Below are positions 9,636-19,526 of a stretch of DNA of 64,000 nucleotides, in pieces (positions within the stretch are counted from its first letter, which is position 1; the number at the start of each line of letters is the position of its first letter). The notes below the pieces were generated by a model. It was not told the DNA's origin and made no database searches. It was given only the letters and a program-made list of their open reading frames with translations. Position numbers and translations under genes: made by a program. Source of the stretch: Parashewanella sp965200795 (GTDB lineage: Bacteria > Pseudomonadota > Gammaproteobacteria > Enterobacterales > Shewanellaceae); the NCBI GenBank assembly GCA_965200795.1, contig CBDAVB010000042.1, positions 1 to 64,000 of the forward strand. The letters run 5' to 3'.

Positions 9636-10652
9636 TTATTTGAGCAATTTTTGTAAAATATCTTTAATTAAGTCCGGACCTTGATAAATAAAACCAGAAT
9701 AAACTTGCACTAAAGACGCACCCGCATCTAATTTATCTTGGGCATCTTGACCAGACGAAATGCCACCTACCCCAATAATTGGCAGCTTACCGCCTAAAGC
9801 GCCCGACAACTTTCGAACTACATCTGTTGATGCTTTGGCGACCGGCTTCCCGCTCAATCCTCCGGCCTCATTACCATTTTTTAAATGAACCACTCCCTCA
9901 CGAGATAAAGTCGTATTAGTAGCAATTACCCCATCAAAATTTTTTTTAAGAAGCGAATCAGCAATCTGTTTTATTTCATCATCATTTAAATCTGGTGCAA
10001 TTTTCAATGCTAAGGGAATATATTTATTATATTTTTTATTAAGATCTTTTTGCTTATTTTTTAGTGAACTCAAAAGATCATCTAAAAGATCGCCAAATTG
10101 CAATGAGCGTAAATCAGGTGTATTTGGTGATGAAATATTAACGGTTATATAAGAAGCATATGGATAAACTTTTTCCATGCATAACAAATAATCATCTTTA
10201 CCATTTTCCACTGGTGTATCTTTATTTTTGCCGATGTTTACACCAACAATAATATTTGATCTTTTTGATTGTAAATTTTTGACCAAATAGTTAACGCCAT
10301 GGTTATTAAAACCCATACGGTTAATAATACCCTCAGCTTCTTCAAGCCTGAATAATCTCGGCTTTTCGTTTCCTGGTTGCGGTCTGGGTGTAACAGTTCC
10401 AACCTCAACAAAACCAAAACCCATTGCGTCAAACGCATCAATCGCTTCACCGTTTTTATCTAGGCCTGCTGCTAATCCCACGGGATTAGGAAAGTCAATT
10501 CCCATAACAGTAATCGGCGCTCTCGGAAATTTATGGCTATAAAAACAAGCTAGCGGTGTATTTGCTGTTTTCTTTAAACCGGAAATAGCTAAATCATGGG
10601 CTTTTTCGGCATCCATGTTAAACATGAATTTTTTCGCGATATTGTAAAGCAT
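9636..10652 (-). CDS. pyrD: dihydroorotate dehydrogenase (quinone), class 2
   Basis: 338 residues. The N-terminal amphipathic membrane-binding stretch (1-40) marks the class 2, quinone-linked enzyme. GLAAGLDKNGEAIDAF (about 57-72) and NISSPNTPDLR with catalytic Ser (about 172-182) bind FMN and orotate. GVGGISSGQDA near the C-terminus holds the FMN phosphate. It oxidises dihydroorotate to orotate in pyrimidine synthesis at the inner membrane. The coding sequence is visibly richer in A and T than the neighbouring gdh gene. A terminator separates it from the upstream dehydrogenase gene, so it is transcribed separately, perhaps with zapC. Confidence 0.96.
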   Translation of the reverse strand: MLYNIAKKFMFNMDAEKAHDLAISGLKKTANTPLACFYSHKFPRAPITVMGIDFPNPVGLAAGLDKNGEAIDAFDAMGFGFVEVGTVTPRPQPGNEKPRLFRLEEAEGIINRMGFNNHGVNYLVKNLQSKRSNIIVGVNIGKNKDTPVENGKDDYLLCMEKVYPYASYITVNISSPNTPDLRSLQFGDLLDDLLSSLKNKQKDLNKKYNKYIPLALKIAPDLNDDEIKQIADSLLKKNFDGVIATNTTLSREGVVHLKNGNEAGGLSGKPVAKASTDVVRKLSGALGGKLPIIGVGGISSGQDAQDKLDAGASLVQVYSGFIYQGPDLIKDILQKLLK

Positions 10653-10665
10653 TTATATTCCCTTA

Positions 10666-10700
10666 ACTCAAAAAAAGCCCCGGGTATCAACCGGGGCTTT
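10666..10700 (-). terminator. intrinsic terminator of the glutamate dehydrogenase gene
   Basis: AAAGCCCCGG and its complement form a 10-bp stem at 10674-10700 with a 7-nt loop. On the minus strand it is followed by a run of seven T. It lies downstream of the dehydrogenase stop at 10882 and upstream of pyrD. Confidence 0.85.
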
Positions 10701-10881
10701 AAAGTACCCGACTATGAGTTTTTTAATTTTTTTGACGTCCGTTTTAAGCACTCTTCAGCGTTACTCTTGCCTGAAAGACTGCCGGTATTACCGCACAAGA
10801 GCGCCTTGCAGAGAACTTAACCTAAACGCCAAAAATATCGAAAAACTTATTACCGGGTAATTACTTATGTTTAACTGAAAA

Positions 10882-13800
10882 TCACTTAGAACCTTCACAA
10901 TGGAGAACTAACAAGTTCAACTCACGAAGCGCGACTGAGAATTTCGCAAACTCATGACCTTGTGAACTCTTGAAATCACCCAGCATATGATTCCAACGCT
11001 CAAGCAGATTCTGATGCTCATCAATCCATTTGGTTATGATCTCATCAGCGTCACACATCGCGTCACAACCACCGAGAATGGTTCCTGTAAGCGAGCGCTG
11101 CTGCCAGTCGAGCTCCTCACGATAAGCGGCACGGGCGAGAGCCTGCCAGTGGTTAGCGACCGGCTGGCCTGTAATTTGTACCAGGAACCAGTGCAACTCC
11201 AGGCGCGCGCCTAGCTTAAAGTAGGTCTCCGCAACCAGAGAGACCGGCTTGTTACTGCTTTGTGTAATTTGCGCGATATCAAGCGCGGGGAATAACGTTG
11301 TCATGCTCGCGATTACTTTCGCAACATCTCCGGTAACATTTTCTTCAAGGAGTGATTCAATATCAGACGCTAATTCATTAATTTCCGATTCAACCATATA
11401 GTTGTTAATATTTGCTTTTAAATCCTCAACAACTGGTTTGAAGAAGCTAACGGTTTGCTCAATCGTGTTATTCCGGTTTCTGTGACGTAATAACCAGCGA
11501 ATTGCGCGGCGCATACTGCGACGGATTTGATGAAGCATTTCACTTTGAACAATTGCCGCAACCGTAAAGTTAAGCTCATCAATTTGCTCTATTAATTCAG
11601 CTAAACCGAATACTTCACGAGCTATGGTATAACAGATACCGATTTCAGCTACTGACGCGCCGGTTTCATCTTGCATACGCTGAACGAAATTCAAGCCCAT
11701 GTTGTTCACAAGCTCATTCGCTAACGACGTCGCGATGATTTCACCTCGTAGCGGATGAGATGCCATTTGCGCACTGTATTTTTGTTGCAACTTCCCAGGG
11801 AAGTAAGAAACCAATAACTGACTCAGCAACTCATCTTCAGTGATTTCTGGTGTTACTAACTGTTCTTTTAATACCATTTTCGCATAAGCGACAATAACTG
11901 AAAGTTCCGGACGAGTCAGTGTTTTACCTTTGGCTAATCTCTCAGCCAGTTCATCTTCGTTCGGTAAAAACTCTAATGCCCTATCAAGCTTGCCTTCTTT
12001 TTCAAGATGATGAATAAAGCGAATCTGTTCTTTTAACTGCTCCGCACCGAGAACTTGAGTAACCGAAATCGAACGAGTCTGATCTTGGCAGTCTTGAAGG
12101 ACGATTTGACTGACCTCTTCGGTCATCTCTTCAAGTAAACGGTTTCGTTGCTTAACCGTCAATTCGCCGTCCGCAACCAGTGAGTTCAGCAGAATTTTAA
12201 TGTTTACTTCGTTATCTGAACAATCAACACCACCTACGTTATCAACGAAGTCGGTATTCACGCGACCGCCGTTAGCGGCGTATTCGATACGACCTAATTG
12301 AGTACAACCTAGGTTGCCGCCTTCACCGATGACCTTAGCGCGAACTTCATTACCGTTAATTCGAATAGTATCGTTAGCACGATCACCCACTTCCGCATGG
12401 GTTTCAGAAGTTGCTTTGACGTATGTGCCGATACCACCGTTCCAGATCAGATCTACCGGCATCTGCAAAATGGCTTTAAGTAAATCATTAGGCGTCATGC
12501 CTGATTTGGTGGTTCCCAGCATCTTTTTCATTTCAGCTGAAAGCGGAATCGACTTGGCATTTCGGGAGAAAATACCGCCGCCTTTAGAAATAAGCCCGCT
12601 GTTGTAATCTTCCCAGGTTGAACGAGGCAGATTAAATAAACGTTCACGCTCCGCATAACTGGTTTCAGCTTCAGGACTCGGATCGATGAAGATATGCATA
12701 TGGTTAAACGCAGCCTGCAGGCGAATATGACGAGAAAGCAGCATACCGTTACCAAATACGTCACCGGCCATATCACCCACCGCGACGCAGGTAAAATCCG
12801 TTGTCTGGCAATCAACACCAAATTCGCGGAAATGACGTTTAACGGATTCCCAAGCACCGCGCGCGGTGATCCCCATCTTCTTATGGTCGTAACCGTTACT
12901 GCCCCCGGAAGCGAACGCGTCACCTAACCAGAAATTATATTCTTGTGAAATTTCGTTAGCGATATCAGAGAAGGTCGCAGTACCTTTATCAGCGGCAACA
13001 ACTAAATACGGATCGTCCTCGTCATGACGGACCACATCCGCCGGAGGCATAACTTCGCCATTCATAATGTTATCCGTGATATCTAATAACCCACGAATAA
13101 ACATACGATAACAGTTTTGCCCCTCGGCGAAGAACGCGTCACGCCCGCCAGTTTTAGGAAGCTGTTTACAAACAAATCCGCCTTTCGCGCCAACCGGCAC
13201 AATAACCGTATTTTTAACTTGCTGTGCTTTAACCAGGCCCAGAACTTCGGTTCTGAAATCCTCACGACGGTCAGACCAGCGCAGACCGCCACGGGCAACT
13301 TTACCGCCTCGTAAATGCACGCCTTCAATTCTTGTTGAATAAACAAATATCTCAAAACGGGGTAACGGTTTAGGCATTTCAGGAATTAAGTCCGGCTGGA
13401 ACTTAAATGAGATATATGGCTTAACATTACCTTTATCAGTTTGCTGATAGAAGTTAGTACGAAGCGTCGCGTTGATTAAGTCAAGGTAACGACGAATAAT
13501 TCTGTCGTCATCAAGGCTTGAAACTTCATCTAAACGCAAATTAATCTGATCAACAAACTTGACTAATGTACGAGTCTTAAGTTTCGGATTGAACTTACGG
13601 ATGAACATTTTCACTAATAATTCAGCGATGAACGGGTAGCGAGTAAATGTTTCTTCAATATAGGACTGACTGAATGTCGCGTCAATCTGGCGCATGTATT
13701 TCGCGTACGCACGAATAACAGAAACTTCACGCCCTGTAAGACCAGAGGACAAAACAATTCGGTTGAAGCCGTCATCCTCAAGCTTCTTACGCCATACCTG

Positions 13801-15729
13801 AGATAGTGCGTTTTGGAAACGATCTTGGCTGTCAGACAAGTCTTCAGTAATCACTGAACCCTGAACCGTCATTAAGAAATCCAGAATCCAGTAAGTTGAA
13901 CCGTCAGCGGTTTTAACTTCATAAGGACGTTCATTAATCACACGCAAACCGAAATTTTCAAGCATGGGTAATACATCGGATAAATGAATCGGCTCGTCTT
14001 TATGGAACAGTTTTAAACGGACTTTATTGTCATTCAGCGCAGATTCCTGCGGCTGATAGAACAACATACCCAATTCATTATCGGCGCTTAACGCTTCTAA
14101 GCGCTGAATATCAACAACGGCGGAACTCGGCAGTACGTCTTCTTTATAGCTTGGCTGGAAAGCATTTAAGTAACGCTTGCTTAAGGCCTTGCCTTTAGCC
14201 TCGCCTAATGCTCCGCTAAATGCCGAGTTTAACTTATCTTCCCAGGAGCGGGCGGCTTCAATCAGGTTATTTTCAATAGCAGGCACGTTGACGTCCATAT
14301 TGTTGTTTTCAACTTTCACAATGTAATGGGTTCTCGCAAGTGTTGATTCAGAGAAGTAGGTAGTAAATTCGACTTCTTCTTTACTACATAAATGCTGCGC
14401 TAGAATTCGCTGCGTATCTTCACGTAACTTGGTGTTGTACCGATCTTTAGAGACATACACCATACAAGACAAGAAACGACCGAACCCGTCCTTACGAACA
14501 AACAATTTAAGTTTGTCACGATCCTGCATCTCAAGAACACCTTGAGCGACGGCAGCTAACTCTTCTTCTTTGGCCTGAATAAGCTCATCACGCGGAAGGT
14601 TTTCAAGAATGTTCAGTAAGTTTTTGTAATCGTGAGACTTAGGAACAAAACCGGAACGCTTCATTACGCGTTTCACTTTGTCAGCCAATAACGGGATTTC
14701 CCGAGCGCTGCGGTTATAAACATTCGAAGCGTATAAACCGATAAAGCGATCTTCACCAATCACCTCACCTGCTTCGTTAAAACGTTTGATACCGACATAA
14801 TCAATATGCGCGGGACGATGAACCCGGCTCTTACTGTTGCTTTTCGTAAGAATAAGCAGACTGTCATCCAATGCTTCTTTACGGGCGGACTCAGAGAAAG
14901 TCGAAAGCATTAAGCCGCAATCGGGTTTGGTAACTCCCGGTTTGTTCATTAAACCTAAACTGCTTTCCATCTGAGGAATAAGCTCCATATCACCTTCAAC
15001 ACGCTTAAGGTCATAACGACGATAGCCCAGTAAAGTGAAATGGTGATGGTTCAGGTAATCAAGAAACTTAATCGCTTCTTTTTTAGCTGTTTTATCACCC
15101 GGATACGGAAGATCAGGAAGTTCATTCACTATGTCAGCTAACTTAGCTGACATTGCATTCCAGTCGTTAACGGCTGCCGCGACATCTACAATTACCGACT
15201 CAATTTCTTTAGTCAGAGCCTTAATATCAGCCGCGTCACTTTGACGATCAATTTCAACTAAGAATACGGCGATTTTTTCTGATTCTTTTTCTTCGCCTGT
15301 AACCGCTGAAATACTCTCGACAACTTCTTCTCCTCTCTCAATCGCTAGAGGCGTATGCAGCATCATATGAGCCGTGATTCCAATGCGATTAAGTACCATA
15401 CTTACTGAATCGACCAAAAATGGCATATCCGGAAGAATGATTTCAATGATTGAGTGAGCCGAATGCCAGCCATGCTTAGACTGGCTCGGATTAAATACTC
15501 GTAGATGTGATTCTCCTGCCGGAGTTTTGTTAAGAGCATTCCACAAGCTTAAAATCGCACCGTATAAATCACTGTCGTTACGGGCATGCAAATCATCTTT
15601 CGACATATGAGCATATATGCGGGTTGCGAATTGCTCGACTTGCTTGGCTTGAGGGTTGGGTACTTTGGTATGAATCAAACCGATTACATTTTCAAGTAAT
15701 ACTGAAGGCATTGCATCTTTCAAGGCCAT
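10882..15729 (-). CDS. gdhB: NAD-specific glutamate dehydrogenase, large (180 kDa) type
   Basis: 1615 residues, the length of the bacterial large NAD-GDH (L-180) family. The long N-terminal half carries ACT-like regulatory segments ('FLVDSVSMVLNRIG' near 100). The catalytic half has 'PVGAKGGFVCK' (substrate Lys) and 'GDMAGDVFGNGML' (dinucleotide fold). A long helical C-terminus follows. It deaminates glutamate to 2-oxoglutarate with NAD+ and feeds amino acids into central metabolism. AAGGAAA lies 9 nt before the ATG. It stands alone, with its own terminator at 10666. Placement beside pyrD is shared with Shewanella-type genomes. Confidence 0.95.
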   Translation of the reverse strand: MALKDAMPSVLLENVIGLIHTKVPNPQAKQVEQFATRIYAHMSKDDLHARNDSDLYGAILSLWNALNKTPAGESHLRVFNPSQSKHGWHSAHSIIEIILPDMPFLVDSVSMVLNRIGITAHMMLHTPLAIERGEEVVESISAVTGEEKESEKIAVFLVEIDRQSDAADIKALTKEIESVIVDVAAAVNDWNAMSAKLADIVNELPDLPYPGDKTAKKEAIKFLDYLNHHHFTLLGYRRYDLKRVEGDMELIPQMESSLGLMNKPGVTKPDCGLMLSTFSESARKEALDDSLLILTKSNSKSRVHRPAHIDYVGIKRFNEAGEVIGEDRFIGLYASNVYNRSAREIPLLADKVKRVMKRSGFVPKSHDYKNLLNILENLPRDELIQAKEEELAAVAQGVLEMQDRDKLKLFVRKDGFGRFLSCMVYVSKDRYNTKLREDTQRILAQHLCSKEEVEFTTYFSESTLARTHYIVKVENNNMDVNVPAIENNLIEAARSWEDKLNSAFSGALGEAKGKALSKRYLNAFQPSYKEDVLPSSAVVDIQRLEALSADNELGMLFYQPQESALNDNKVRLKLFHKDEPIHLSDVLPMLENFGLRVINERPYEVKTADGSTYWILDFLMTVQGSVITEDLSDSQDRFQNALSQVWRKKLEDDGFNRIVLSSGLTGREVSVIRAYAKYMRQIDATFSQSYIEETFTRYPFIAELLVKMFIRKFNPKLKTRTLVKFVDQINLRLDEVSSLDDDRIIRRYLDLINATLRTNFYQQTDKGNVKPYISFKFQPDLIPEMPKPLPRFEIFVYSTRIEGVHLRGGKVARGGLRWSDRREDFRTEVLGLVKAQQVKNTVIVPVGAKGGFVCKQLPKTGGRDAFFAEGQNCYRMFIRGLLDITDNIMNGEVMPPADVVRHDEDDPYLVVAADKGTATFSDIANEISQEYNFWLGDAFASGGSNGYDHKKMGITARGAWESVKRHFREFGVDCQTTDFTCVAVGDMAGDVFGNGMLLSRHIRLQAAFNHMHIFIDPSPEAETSYAERERLFNLPRSTWEDYNSGLISKGGGIFSRNAKSIPLSAEMKKMLGTTKSGMTPNDLLKAILQMPVDLIWNGGIGTYVKATSETHAEVGDRANDTIRINGNEVRAKVIGEGGNLGCTQLGRIEYAANGGRVNTDFVDNVGGVDCSDNEVNIKILLNSLVADGELTVKQRNRLLEEMTEEVSQIVLQDCQDQTRSISVTQVLGAEQLKEQIRFIHHLEKEGKLDRALEFLPNEDELAERLAKGKTLTRPELSVIVAYAKMVLKEQLVTPEITEDELLSQLLVSYFPGKLQQKYSAQMASHPLRGEIIATSLANELVNNMGLNFVQRMQDETGASVAEIGICYTIAREVFGLAELIEQIDELNFTVAAIVQSEMLHQIRRSMRRAIRWLLRHRNRNNTIEQTVSFFKPVVEDLKANINNYMVESEINELASDIESLLEENVTGDVAKVIASMTTLFPALDIAQITQSSNKPVSLVAETYFKLGARLELHWFLVQITGQPVANHWQALARAAYREELDWQQRSLTGTILGGCDAMCDADEIITKWIDEHQNLLERWNHMLGDFKSSQGHEFAKFSVALRELNLLVLHCEGSK

Positions 15730-16002
15730 GTTGCTGTTTCCTTAAGCGTCTATGGCAGCGCTTTTTATCATAGTTCGGATGCTCAAAATCAGGATTAAAA
15801 CAATAAGCTAACTTTAATTACAAAAAATCAACTATAGCTTGTCAGACCTGTATACAGAGCCGCTTGAAGATTCTGTACTTTGTGGCGAAGTTTATTACTA
15901 ATCGCGACTTTTTTCGAGAAAAATTTTAGTGGTAATTCCTGTCACTTGAAAGAATTTTTGTGACGATGATCCAGCTGATGAAGAAACAGTCAAAGAATAA
16001 AT
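15730..16002. other. intergenic stretch upstream of the gdh gene
   Basis: Holds the upstream region of the dehydrogenase gene. No gene or clear promoter was identified; the 16003-16081 end is a copy of the dispersed repeat. Confidence 0.4.
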
Positions 16003-16081
16003 ATAAGTACCCGTACAAATGAAATACGACGGTTCTGTATACCGGTAAAATCATTCGATTACATTGGCACAGGTACTTAGT
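16003..16081. repeat. dispersed intergenic repeat, copy C
   Basis: TGAAATACGACGGTTCTGTAT (16020-16040) differs at 2 positions from 57512-57532. The right end, ATTCGATTACATT (16053-16065) then a GTACTTA, is the inverse of the left end of copy B (57402-57430). This suggests the complete element had terminal inverted repeats. Confidence 0.6.
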
Positions 16082-16091
16082 TTACCTCAGC

Positions 16092-16120
16092 CAAAAAGCG
16101 GGAACTCAGTTCCCGCTTTC
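16092..16120 (-). terminator. intrinsic terminator of the MMPL/DUF1302 cluster
   Basis: AAAGCGGGAA and its complement (16095-16119) form a 10-bp stem with a 5-nt loop. On the minus strand it ends in a run of five T, immediately after the transporter stop codon. Confidence 0.85.
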
Positions 16121-16126
16121 AGATAA

Positions 16127-18433
16127 CTATCCGGCTTTTCGCCAGAATACGGAAGATAATGCCGGAATAATAATGATTGCACCGAGCATATTCACTAAGA
16201 ACATGAACGTCAGTAAGATCCCCATATCCATTTGGAATTTAAGTGCGGAGAACACCCATGTACTCACACCGATAGCTAAAGTCAGACCGGTAAAGATGAC
16301 CGCGCTTCCTCTCTCTTTAAGCGCTTCAAGGTAAGCTATTTGAACATCCGAACCTTCGGTCAGTTTAACCGACATGGTAGATAGGATATAAATACCATAA
16401 TCGACACCGATACCCACGCCTAACGCAATCACAGGTAACGTGCTTACTACCAGGCCTATATCCAAAAACGTCATTAGCGCCTGTGCTAATGTCGACACCA
16501 CATAGAGCGGAATAATCACAACAACCGTTGCTTTTATAGATTTAAAGCTTAATAAGCATAATACGAATACAGCGGCGTAAACGTAAAGCATCATAGGTAA
16601 TTGAGCTTCCGCGACGGCCTCATTAGTTGCCGCCATTACGCCGACCGGACCAGACGCAAGCTTAAACTGAATGTCATCGCTATTAAGTTCTGCCGCGGCC
16701 AGTTTAACTTTATCAACAACTTTCTCTATCGTTTCAGCTTTGTGATCATCTAAGAAGATATAAATCGGCATTACCGAGCAATCACGGTTTAACAAACCTG
16801 AAGAAGTCGGGATTCTGCTAATCGCCTGACCCAGACTTGCCGTATTGCGCGGTAGAACCGCCCATCTGGCATTGCCCTCATTAAATCCGGCGTTAACCTT
16901 TTTCGCAACCGAAGCCGCGCTGACTGTTGACTGAACGCCGGGGGTATTGCTGACTAACCATTCAAACTGATCGACTCGGTTAATGATATCGTAGTATGTG
17001 CAGCCTTCTTCTTTGGTTTCGGCAATTACCGACATTACATCGGTAGTGATAGAAAATTTATCCGTAATAAATGCGGTATCTGAATTGTAGCGGGAATCTG
17101 AGTGAAGCGCAGGCGCGCCCTCGTGTAAATCACCGATTTTCAGCTTCTGTGACTGATAAAAGCCTAAGGCATACACAACAGCGGTAACGGCTAAAACGCT
17201 AACCGCGTATTTTGGAGCGGCGAATTTAGCAAGCGATAACCAGAATCGCTCAAGCTTATCCGGAGAATCCCCGCCGACCCGCTTTTCTAAGTTTGTAAAC
17301 GACAATAAAACCGGTAACAAAACCAAGTTTGTCAGGATTATTACCGCGACACCCAAGGATGCGGAGATCGCCAGTTCACGAATAATTCCGATATCAATTG
17401 CTAATAGCGTTAAAAAGCCTACCGTATCCGATAACAGAGCCACGCCACCGGGGATCAGAAGACTTCTGAACGCCAATGTTGCGGCAACTTTGGTCGTATG
17501 GCCGGAAGCCGCGTGCTTTTTTACGGCGTTGATCATTTGAACGCCATGGCTCACACCAATGGCAAAGACTAAAAACGGCACCAGGATCGACATCGGATCA
17601 AGCCCGAAGCCGACAACAGTGAGCAAACCTAACTGCCATTCAACCGCGATTAAACTACAAGCCAGCGGCAAAATGGTCAATAGTACCGAGCGTGAGAACA
17701 AATAAACCATCACGCCGGTAATAGCGATAGCGAATAAGAAAAACAGTACTACGCCTTTAGCGCCGTCAGCGACATCACCGGCCATTTTAGAAAAACCTAT
17801 GATATGTACTTTTATCTTATCAGACTCAAACTTGGCTCTTAAATCCTGCTCCAGCTTTGCGGCTAACGCGATTGTATCAAGCTTTTCACCGGTTTGCGGT
17901 TCGAAGTCCATCAACTGCGCAGAGACCATAGCGGCGCTGTAGTCTTCAGCGACTAAGCGCCCGACAATACCCGCCTTTTCAATGTTACCTCTTACTCTCT
18001 TAAGGTCAGATTCAGAATAGGCAAAGTCAGCGGGAATTACCGGGCCGCCGGCAAAACCATCTTCAACCACTTCCGTAAATCGGGTGGAAGGCGAATACAG
18101 AGATTTAACCTGAGCCCTGTCAACACCGGGAATAAAGAACAATTGATCATGAACGTCTTTCAACGTTCTGAAGAAGTGCTCATTGAAAACATCACCATTA
18201 GTATCCGTTACAGCAACCATTACAGAATTCGCGCCACCAAAATCTTTTTGATGCTTCAAGTATGTCCGCATGTATTCATGCTCTAACGGGATATTCTTGA
18301 TAAATGCCGCGTCCATCTTCAATTGGCCGGCTTGAAAACCTAAAAAGACAGAGACCAGTACAAAAAATGAAATTACCCAACCGCGATGACGAAATAAGAA
18401 TGTTTCAACGCCGTTAACCATTTTTTCTATCAT
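16127..18433 (-). CDS. MMPL/RND family transporter
   Basis: 768 residues with one transmembrane helix near the N-terminus (about 17-33), a periplasmic domain, a bundle of about five helices (230-380), a second periplasmic domain and a final helix bundle. This is the two-fold repeat of MMPL/SSD-type RND proteins; the length is that of the short MMPL class rather than of AcrB (about 1040). The start is supported by AGGGAAG 6 nt upstream. It is the last gene of the DUF1302-DUF1329-YCF48 cluster. Family knowledge suggests movement of lipids or hydrophobic molecules in the inner membrane; the substrate is unknown. Confidence 0.88.
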   Translation of the reverse strand: MIEKMVNGVETFLFRHRGWVISFFVLVSVFLGFQAGQLKMDAAFIKNIPLEHEYMRTYLKHQKDFGGANSVMVAVTDTNGDVFNEHFFRTLKDVHDQLFFIPGVDRAQVKSLYSPSTRFTEVVEDGFAGGPVIPADFAYSESDLKRVRGNIEKAGIVGRLVAEDYSAAMVSAQLMDFEPQTGEKLDTIALAAKLEQDLRAKFESDKIKVHIIGFSKMAGDVADGAKGVVLFFLFAIAITGVMVYLFSRSVLLTILPLACSLIAVEWQLGLLTVVGFGLDPMSILVPFLVFAIGVSHGVQMINAVKKHAASGHTTKVAATLAFRSLLIPGGVALLSDTVGFLTLLAIDIGIIRELAISASLGVAVIILTNLVLLPVLLSFTNLEKRVGGDSPDKLERFWLSLAKFAAPKYAVSVLAVTAVVYALGFYQSQKLKIGDLHEGAPALHSDSRYNSDTAFITDKFSITTDVMSVIAETKEEGCTYYDIINRVDQFEWLVSNTPGVQSTVSAASVAKKVNAGFNEGNARWAVLPRNTASLGQAISRIPTSSGLLNRDCSVMPIYIFLDDHKAETIEKVVDKVKLAAAELNSDDIQFKLASGPVGVMAATNEAVAEAQLPMMLYVYAAVFVLCLLSFKSIKATVVVIIPLYVVSTLAQALMTFLDIGLVVSTLPVIALGVGIGVDYGIYILSTMSVKLTEGSDVQIAYLEALKERGSAVIFTGLTLAIGVSTWVFSALKFQMDMGILLTFMFLVNMLGAIIIIPALSSVFWRKAG

Positions 18434-18449
18434 GAAACTTCCCTATTTG

Positions 18450-19442
18450 TTATTTTTCTTTACTCAGAGGGGTTAACCCGTTAGTGCCCGCAACCCAAAA
18501 TTGATTGTTAATACTGGCGATACTTAATAAATTAACGCCTTTAATTTTTTGTACCAGTTCCGCTTTGTCATCCGCATAAAGTGAATAGACGACCCCGGAA
18601 TTACCAACCAATAACAATTGCTTGTCGTGAGAATAGACACCTTGGATTGTCGCATCGCTTGGCATGGATATTTTCTTCCAATGATTAAATGCCTTATCGG
18701 CTTTGTATACATTTCCTCTTAAACCGACAACATAAACCGAATCATCCGTTTCAACGGCATTAAACATAGAGCCTTCGTAAGGAAATTCGACGCCGTCAAA
18801 TTTGTGCCCCTTATCATCAGACACAGCGACTGTACCTGACTCACCGACTAATAGTAAACGACCGTCGGCTAATTGAAGGACTCGATTGAAATGCGGCAGT
18901 AACGAACCTTTTTCAATTTCATATCCCTCAGGATCCACATCTTTAAGCTCTTCAAGATACTGCCGGTCTTCCGGGAGTAACAATTCAAGATGAAACTCTC
19001 GTTTCCAGTTTTTTCCGCCGTCTTTAGTTCGATAAAATAAACCGTAAGCGCCCACAGCGACGCCGTGTCCGGCATCAAAAAAAGCAATGTCCAAGAAGGG
19101 TTTTTCAATTTGTCTGGACTGGGTTTGCATCACCCAAGTTTGACCAGCGTCTTGGCTGTGAAGGATTGTTGCGTCATGACCTACAGCCCAGGCTTTGTTG
19201 TCATCAAGCATCTCAACATTGGTTAAATTAACTGAGACAGGCGTTTTGACTTGCCGCCATGCATTTTTATACACAAAAACATGACCGCGCTCGCCAACAG
19301 CGATAGTGTTATCGATATCCGTGACGAGCGAGGAAATAGCTTTGGGTTGAATTTGAGGATTCGCGAAAGAAACGGAGCTGGTAAATAACAGGCAGAAACT
19401 CAGGCCAAAACCGACTTTTTTTGAAAAGTCACTGTAAAACAT
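18450..19442 (-). CDS. YCF48/HCF136-like beta-propeller exported protein
   Basis: 330 residues from the ATG at 19442, which has AAGGTAG about 9 nt upstream and gives a proper signal peptide (FGLSFCLLFTSSVSFA). An earlier start at 19517 would place 25 unlikely residues before it. The body has repeated 'W.VG..G.I..S.D.G..W' units (AVGHDATILHSQDAGQTW, AVGAYGLFYRTKDGGKNW, LVGESGTVAVSDDKGHKF). These are BNR/YCF48 blades of a propeller resembling the photosystem II assembly factor. It is probably periplasmic. It is always found with the MMPL, DUF1302 and DUF1329 partners in this cluster type; the exact role is unknown. Confidence 0.85.
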   Translation of the reverse strand: MFYSDFSKKVGFGLSFCLLFTSSVSFANPQIQPKAISSLVTDIDNTIAVGERGHVFVYKNAWRQVKTPVSVNLTNVEMLDDNKAWAVGHDATILHSQDAGQTWVMQTQSRQIEKPFLDIAFFDAGHGVAVGAYGLFYRTKDGGKNWKREFHLELLLPEDRQYLEELKDVDPEGYEIEKGSLLPHFNRVLQLADGRLLLVGESGTVAVSDDKGHKFDGVEFPYEGSMFNAVETDDSVYVVGLRGNVYKADKAFNHWKKISMPSDATIQGVYSHDKQLLLVGNSGVVYSLYADDKAELVQKIKGVNLLSIASINNQFWVAGTNGLTPLSKEK

Positions 19443-19526
19443 ACTAAAACTACCTTGAAAATAACAAATCTTATTTATTTTTATAATAAATGATGCCTGC
19501 GCCAGCGCAGGCATCACAGAACGCTG